In this document: piece after piece, positions 60,940 through 64,000 of the stretch
Numbering within the stretch: position 1 is the stretch's first letter
Layout: each line of letters opens with the position of its first letter
Assembly (NCBI GenBank): GCA_035628135.1
Contig: DASPKM010000006.1
Coordinates: 434,001 to 498,000, forward strand
DNA: 64,000 nt
Origin: DASPKM01 sp035628135
Lineage (GTDB): Bacteria; Bacteroidota; Bacteroidia; Chitinophagales; Chitinophagaceae
Reading direction: 5' to 3'
Notes under the pieces: model-generated
Databases searched by the model: none
What the model was told of the DNA's origin: nothing
The model's input: the letters and a program-made list of their open reading frames with translations, nothing else
Made by a program: the position numbers and the translations under genes

Positions 60940-62769
60940 CTACCATCCTATCCCATAATCTTCTCCATGATTACTGGAGCCGCCCCAGAAACTGCCATGC
61001 TTCCAATCGAAGAAAATGGCGTTGATGGGGCCGGAGGTCCGGTCTTCGAACGTAAGCGTATAGCCCATTTGCCTCAATTCTCTGCGTATCCAATCCGGCG
61101 TAGCGGAATTGAGGATGATGGAACCGGGCTTGGGTTTCCTGTCTTCTCCCCCCAACGACAGATATAATTGATTGGTGTTGACGTTCGGTGCTTCTGCGGC
61201 CTCTTGCACATTCATGCCGAATTCCACCATGTTCAGGAAAAACTGCAACAGGTTTTGGTCCTGGGTATCGCCTCCCTGCACGGCAAATGAAAGAAAAGGC
61301 TTGCCATCCTTCAAAGCTAGTGTAGGCGTTAACGTTACCCTTGGACGTTTGCCGGGTTCCACGACATTGTAAGGGTTCAGCGACGAATCCAGCACAAAGC
61401 TTTGCATGCGCTGGCTCATGCCAACGCCGGTGCGGCCTGCAATGCACGCAGGCACCCATCCGCCGCTCGGCGTAATAGACACCACCCATCCTTCCTTGTC
61501 GGCAGCTTCAACAGAAGTAGTGCCTAATCTCAATTGCGCCAGGTATTCTTCATCGGGGGGTGTAACTGAAGCCCAGGGCCGTTGGTTCAAATAATTACTG
61601 TAAGGATTCTGGCGTCCTTCGAATGGATATGGATCGCCGGGCTTGGCCTTCGGATCGTTTTTCAAAGGATTGATGAGGCGCGCACGCTCTTTTGCATATT
61701 CTTTCGACAGCAATCCTTTGATGGGCTCTTCGGGCGCCATGTAAGGATCGCCGTAATAAAAATCGCGGTCGGCAAAAGACAGGTGCATGGCCTGGCAAAC
61801 GGTATGAATATAACGCGCCGAATTAAAGCCCATGCTCTTGAGATCGAAGTTTTCGAGGATGTTCAATGCTTGCAGCATTACAGGGCCTTGCGTCCATTGC
61901 GAGAGCTTGTACACATCGATGCCCTTATAGTTGACCTTCAACGGCTCTTCGATAAGCACTTTCCATTTTGCCAGGTCATCGGTGGTGATCAGGCCACCCT
62001 GCTCCTGGCATCCTCTCGCAAACTCTGCGGCGATATCTCCTTTATAAAAGCGGTCCATAGCTGCATAAATAGCTTCCTTGCGGCTTTTGCCTTTTTTCAA
62101 AGCCTGTTGCTCTGCTTCCACCATCTTGGTGAGCGTTTCCAACAGGTCTTTCTGCACGAAAATTTCACCGGCTTCCGGCGCTTCACGTTCCTTCCCTTCA
62201 TGCGGTAAAAAAACTGCTTTTGAGTATGGCCATTGTTTGATCCTGTTCTTTTGACGCTCGATGCTGTTGGCCGTTTGCGCCTCTATGGGATAACCTGCCG
62301 CCAATTGCATGGCGGGAGCAAGCACGTCTTTCAAGCTCATGGTGCCATATTCAGCCAGCATCGTGCAAAGCCCGCCGGGCGTGCCGGGTGTAACAGCAGC
62401 GAGCGGACCATACTCAGGCGGATAATTCATTTTCTTATCCTTGAAAAATGCAGCAGTGGCGCCGGTAGGCGCTACGCCAAGCGCATTGATACCGATGACC
62501 TTGCCTGTTTTAGGATTGTAGATCAATGCCTGCGTTTCGCCGCCCCAGCTCAATACGTCCCACATGGTGCAGGTGGCCGCTAGCATGGCGCAGGCAGCGT
62601 CAACCGCATTGCCATTCTTTTGAAATATCATGGCGCCCGCGGTAGCGGCAAGCGGTTTACCGGTGATGGCCATCCAGTTTTTACCGTGCAGAACAGGTTT
62701 TTGAGTTGGCTGCGCTGTTGCGATGGAAGCAATTGCCAGCAGCGTCAAGGCAAGGAATATATTTCTCAT
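60940..62769 (-). CDS. Gamma-glutamyltransferase-like Ntn hydrolase
   Basis: A 609-residue protein with a signal peptide ending near ATAQP. KPLAATAGAMIFQKNGNAVDAA is the conserved N-terminal block, and LGTTSVEAADKEGWVVS, near residue 415, is where the proenzyme self-cleaves to expose the nucleophilic Thr. Canonical GGT has TTH there, whereas this has TTS. Further conserved blocks are LTPTLAL and GGDTQDQNLLQFFLN near 505. The family transfers gamma-glutamyl groups from glutathione to acceptors or water; a subgroup acts on other amides. A short 1-base gap separates it from the convergent DUF4251 gene. Confidence 0.88.
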   Translation of the reverse strand: MRNIFLALTLLAIASIATAQPTQKPVLHGKNWMAITGKPLAATAGAMIFQKNGNAVDAACAMLAATCTMWDVLSWGGETQALIYNPKTGKVIGINALGVAPTGATAAFFKDKKMNYPPEYGPLAAVTPGTPGGLCTMLAEYGTMSLKDVLAPAMQLAAGYPIEAQTANSIERQKNRIKQWPYSKAVFLPHEGKEREAPEAGEIFVQKDLLETLTKMVEAEQQALKKGKSRKEAIYAAMDRFYKGDIAAEFARGCQEQGGLITTDDLAKWKVLIEEPLKVNYKGIDVYKLSQWTQGPVMLQALNILENFDLKSMGFNSARYIHTVCQAMHLSFADRDFYYGDPYMAPEEPIKGLLSKEYAKERARLINPLKNDPKAKPGDPYPFEGRQNPYSNYLNQRPWASVTPPDEEYLAQLRLGTTSVEAADKEGWVVSITPSGGWVPACIAGRTGVGMSQRMQSFVLDSSLNPYNVVEPGKRPRVTLTPTLALKDGKPFLSFAVQGGDTQDQNLLQFFLNMVEFGMNVQEAAEAPNVNTNQLYLSLGGEDRKPKPGSIILNSATPDWIRRELRQMGYTLTFEDRTSGPINAIFFDWKHGSFWGGSSNHGEDYGIGW

Positions 62770-62878
62770 GATGCAGAAAATTTATTCGGTTCCCTGAAAT
62801 TAGCCGATAATTTTAAATTAACTGCGAACTTTATCGTTCCGACAGCATCTTACTTTATTCAATTGAAAAAATTAAATT

Positions 62879-63142
62879 ATGAGCGATTGTAATTTCAGCA
62901 TCCCGTTCCCAGGACCGGCCGCCGACATGGTTGCAAAGATCAGGGGAGAGATTTCGACGCAGGGCGGCAATTTCAACGGCGATCAAACTGCAGGTTCTTT
63001 CAGCATAAAAATATTGGGCAGCAATATCGAGGGCAATTATACCATTTCCGGCCAGGCGCTGAATGTTGTAATTACAGACAAGCCTTTTTTCTTAGGCTGT
63101 GGCCAGATAGAAAGTTTTATAAAATCGCGCATCGGAGGCTGA
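62879..63142 (+). CDS. Small hypothetical protein (87 aa)
   Basis: A soluble protein with a beta-rich, Gly-rich pattern (GGNFNGDQTAGSFSIKILGSNIEGNYTISGQALNVVIT). Similar small domains occur as unnamed proteins in Bacteroidota, resembling polyhydroxyalkanoic-acid-system-like or repeat beta folds. There is no signal peptide. It is divergent from the gamma-glutamyltransferase gene and ends at a strong terminator. Confidence 0.6.
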   Translation: MSDCNFSIPFPGPAADMVAKIRGEISTQGGNFNGDQTAGSFSIKILGSNIEGNYTISGQALNVVITDKPFFLGCGQIESFIKSRIGG

Positions 63143-63147
63143 TAAAA

Positions 63148-63178
63148 AAAGCCGGCGGATTTGTTTTCGCCGGCTTTT
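63148..63178. terminator. Bidirectional terminator
   Basis: AGCCGGCG (63150-63157) pairs with CGCCGGCT (63168-63175). A run of A precedes it and TTTT follows, so it can serve the small plus-strand gene and the minus-strand BON gene. Confidence 0.8.
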
Positions 63179-63197
63179 ACTATGAATGCTTTTTCAT

Positions 63198-64000
63198 TTA
63201 CTCGTCTGCCCTGTTTTTTCCAGATATAGGTGAATACTCACGTGTAGCGTCGCTGCTTACGCGCAGGTTATTCTGCACATTGGTCACTCCCGAAATGGAT
63301 TCCACAAGGTCTTCGGCCCTGCGCTTGTCTTCGCGCCTTTGCACCGTTCCGGTAAGAACAACTTCGCTGGAATCCACTTTAACATCGATGCCTGATGCGT
63401 CGATGAACGGATCATCACTTAGCCTGTCGCACACATCCTCACGTATACGGTCATCCGAACGCCGATAATCTTTAGGTCCCTTTCCTTTGTGCTCGCCTCT
63501 TACTACATGGTCCATGCGCCTGCGGCGTTCTGCGTCTTCATCACCAAACCAGGATGATACTTCGTCGCGGGTCCTTTCCCACCATCCACGATCTTCACCG
63601 CGATTGCCCTGGTTTTGCCAATTACCCCTGTTGCTGGTGCCATAGCCTGTGCCGTAGTTTGTATTGCGATATCCTGAACCATCATCATAGCCGCGGTTGC
63701 CATATTCGCCGGAACTGCCATACCTGTTGCCATAGTTCATGCCCTGGTTTCCATATCCGCCCCTGTAATCGTCGCGGCGGCCGTATTGACCGCTTTGGCC
63801 ATAATTGCCCTGACCGTAGTTGCCCTGGCCATAATTGCTTTGTCCGTAGCTTCCCTGGCCGCCCTGGCCGTAATTGCCGCCATGTCCGCCTTCGTATCTG
63901 TTGCCATGAGAAGAACCGTAATCGCTGCCGTAGTTGCTGCCGTACCTGTTTTGATCGAAACGATTGTAGTCGTTGTCATAGCCGGAGCCATATCTTCCCT
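63198..64000 (-). CDS. BON-domain protein with Gly/Tyr/Asn/Gln-rich N-terminus (5' end outside window)
   Basis: The frame is open through the window edge, so the start is outside. At least 110 residues are a low-complexity GYGQSNYGQGNYGQ-type stretch of G, Y, N, Q and S with few others. A charged segment (RRRRMDHVVRGEH) follows, then a BON domain: IREDVCDRLSDDPFIDASGIDVKVDSSEVVLTGTV, then EDKRRAEDLVESISGVTNVQNNL. BON domains bind membranes or phospholipids and occur in OsmY-like osmotic-stress proteins; the repeats resemble prion-like, phase-separating tails. The last residues are KNRADE. Function inferred from the domain only. Confidence 0.85.
   Translation of the reverse strand, partial: GRYGSGYDNDYNRFDQNRYGSNYGSDYGSSHGNRYEGGHGGNYGQGGQGSYGQSNYGQGNYGQGNYGQSGQYGRRDDYRGGYGNQGMNYGNRYGSSGEYGNRGYDDGSGYRNTNYGTGYGTSNRGNWQNQGNRGEDRGWWERTRDEVSSWFGDEDAERRRRMDHVVRGEHKGKGPKDYRRSDDRIREDVCDRLSDDPFIDASGIDVKVDSSEVVLTGTVQRREDKRRAEDLVESISGVTNVQNNLRVSSDATREYSPISGKNRADE

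Noticed and set aside
61582..62208. 208-aa plus-strand frame inside the GGT-like gene
   Set aside because: Antisense shadow of a well-supported gene.
1..64000. tRNA, rRNA, IS element, prophage and origin
   Set aside because: I saw no T-loop GGTTCGAATC-like core with a cloverleaf, no rRNA-like stretch, no transposase or integrase frame and no DnaA-box cluster. A tRNAscan run could change this for small RNA genes.

Overview
The window looks like chromosomal DNA of a member of the Bacteroidota, most likely the family Chitinophagaceae. The grounds are three large secreted proteins with type IX secretion (T9SS type A) C-terminal sorting domains, the end of a hybrid two-component regulator with an AraC output, bacteroidotal families (DUF4251, DUF5916, DUF1835, a GldM-like protein, a YpdA-type bacillithiol-system reductase), and promoters of the TAnnTTTG type instead of TATAAT. 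I see no tRNA, rRNA, CRISPR array, transposase, phage gene or replication origin. This is mostly ordinary chromosome with many secreted hydrolases and short intergenic spacers.

Layout. 1-1155: end of a hybrid sensor/AraC regulator, then a small hydrophilic gene. 1183-7731: lipoprotein, thiolase, lytic transglycosylase, a candidate mini-gene, an atypical SDR, a DUF1963 protein, an S41 peptidase. 7873-15928: a giant T9SS beta-propeller protein, a metallo-beta-lactamase-fold enzyme, a leader or small-RNA region, a serine hydrolase and YpdA. 16085-23251: class I aldolase, M48-like protease, PAS histidine kinase with an amine oxidase, an M57 protease, and three small disordered proteins. 23348-27457: parE, DUF1835 and serine-hydrolase operon. 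27671-31528: operon of a HEAT-repeat exported protein, a four-helix membrane protein and a shortened GldM-like lipoprotein. 31718-41466: assorted secreted or hypothetical genes, a second T9SS propeller protein, a choloylglycine-hydrolase-family enzyme, a transglutaminase-like protein and a TrpF-like isomerase. 41705-55655: T9SS reprolysin-like protease, AlkD-like protein, dipeptide epimerase, thioesterase, PlsC-type acyltransferase, S-adenosylhomocysteine hydrolase, a DUF5916 protein and a 50-residue membrane protein. 55864-64000: serine hydrolase, secreted unknowns, DUF985 cupin, DUF4251, a gamma-glutamyltransferase-like enzyme and a BON-domain protein running off the edge.

How genes work together. 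The exported proteases, serine hydrolases, amide hydrolase, gamma-glutamyltransferase, transglycosylase and dipeptide epimerase fit a life spent degrading polymers and recycling cell-wall peptides. The T9SS substrates need a Por/Gld secretion machine encoded elsewhere; the GldM-like lipoprotein here is a paralogue with a changed N-terminus and no C-terminal domains, not the core component.

The most notable non-obvious items are: the GldM-like/HEAT/membrane operon; a 29-bp palindromic element found at two sites; four copies of an 8-bp-period inverted repeat family in gene junctions; a mini-gene with promoter, strong Shine-Dalgarno, 14-codon frame and terminator at 4274-4430; two further orphan terminators that imply small RNAs or attenuated leaders; and an N-terminal motif shared by the two propeller proteins.
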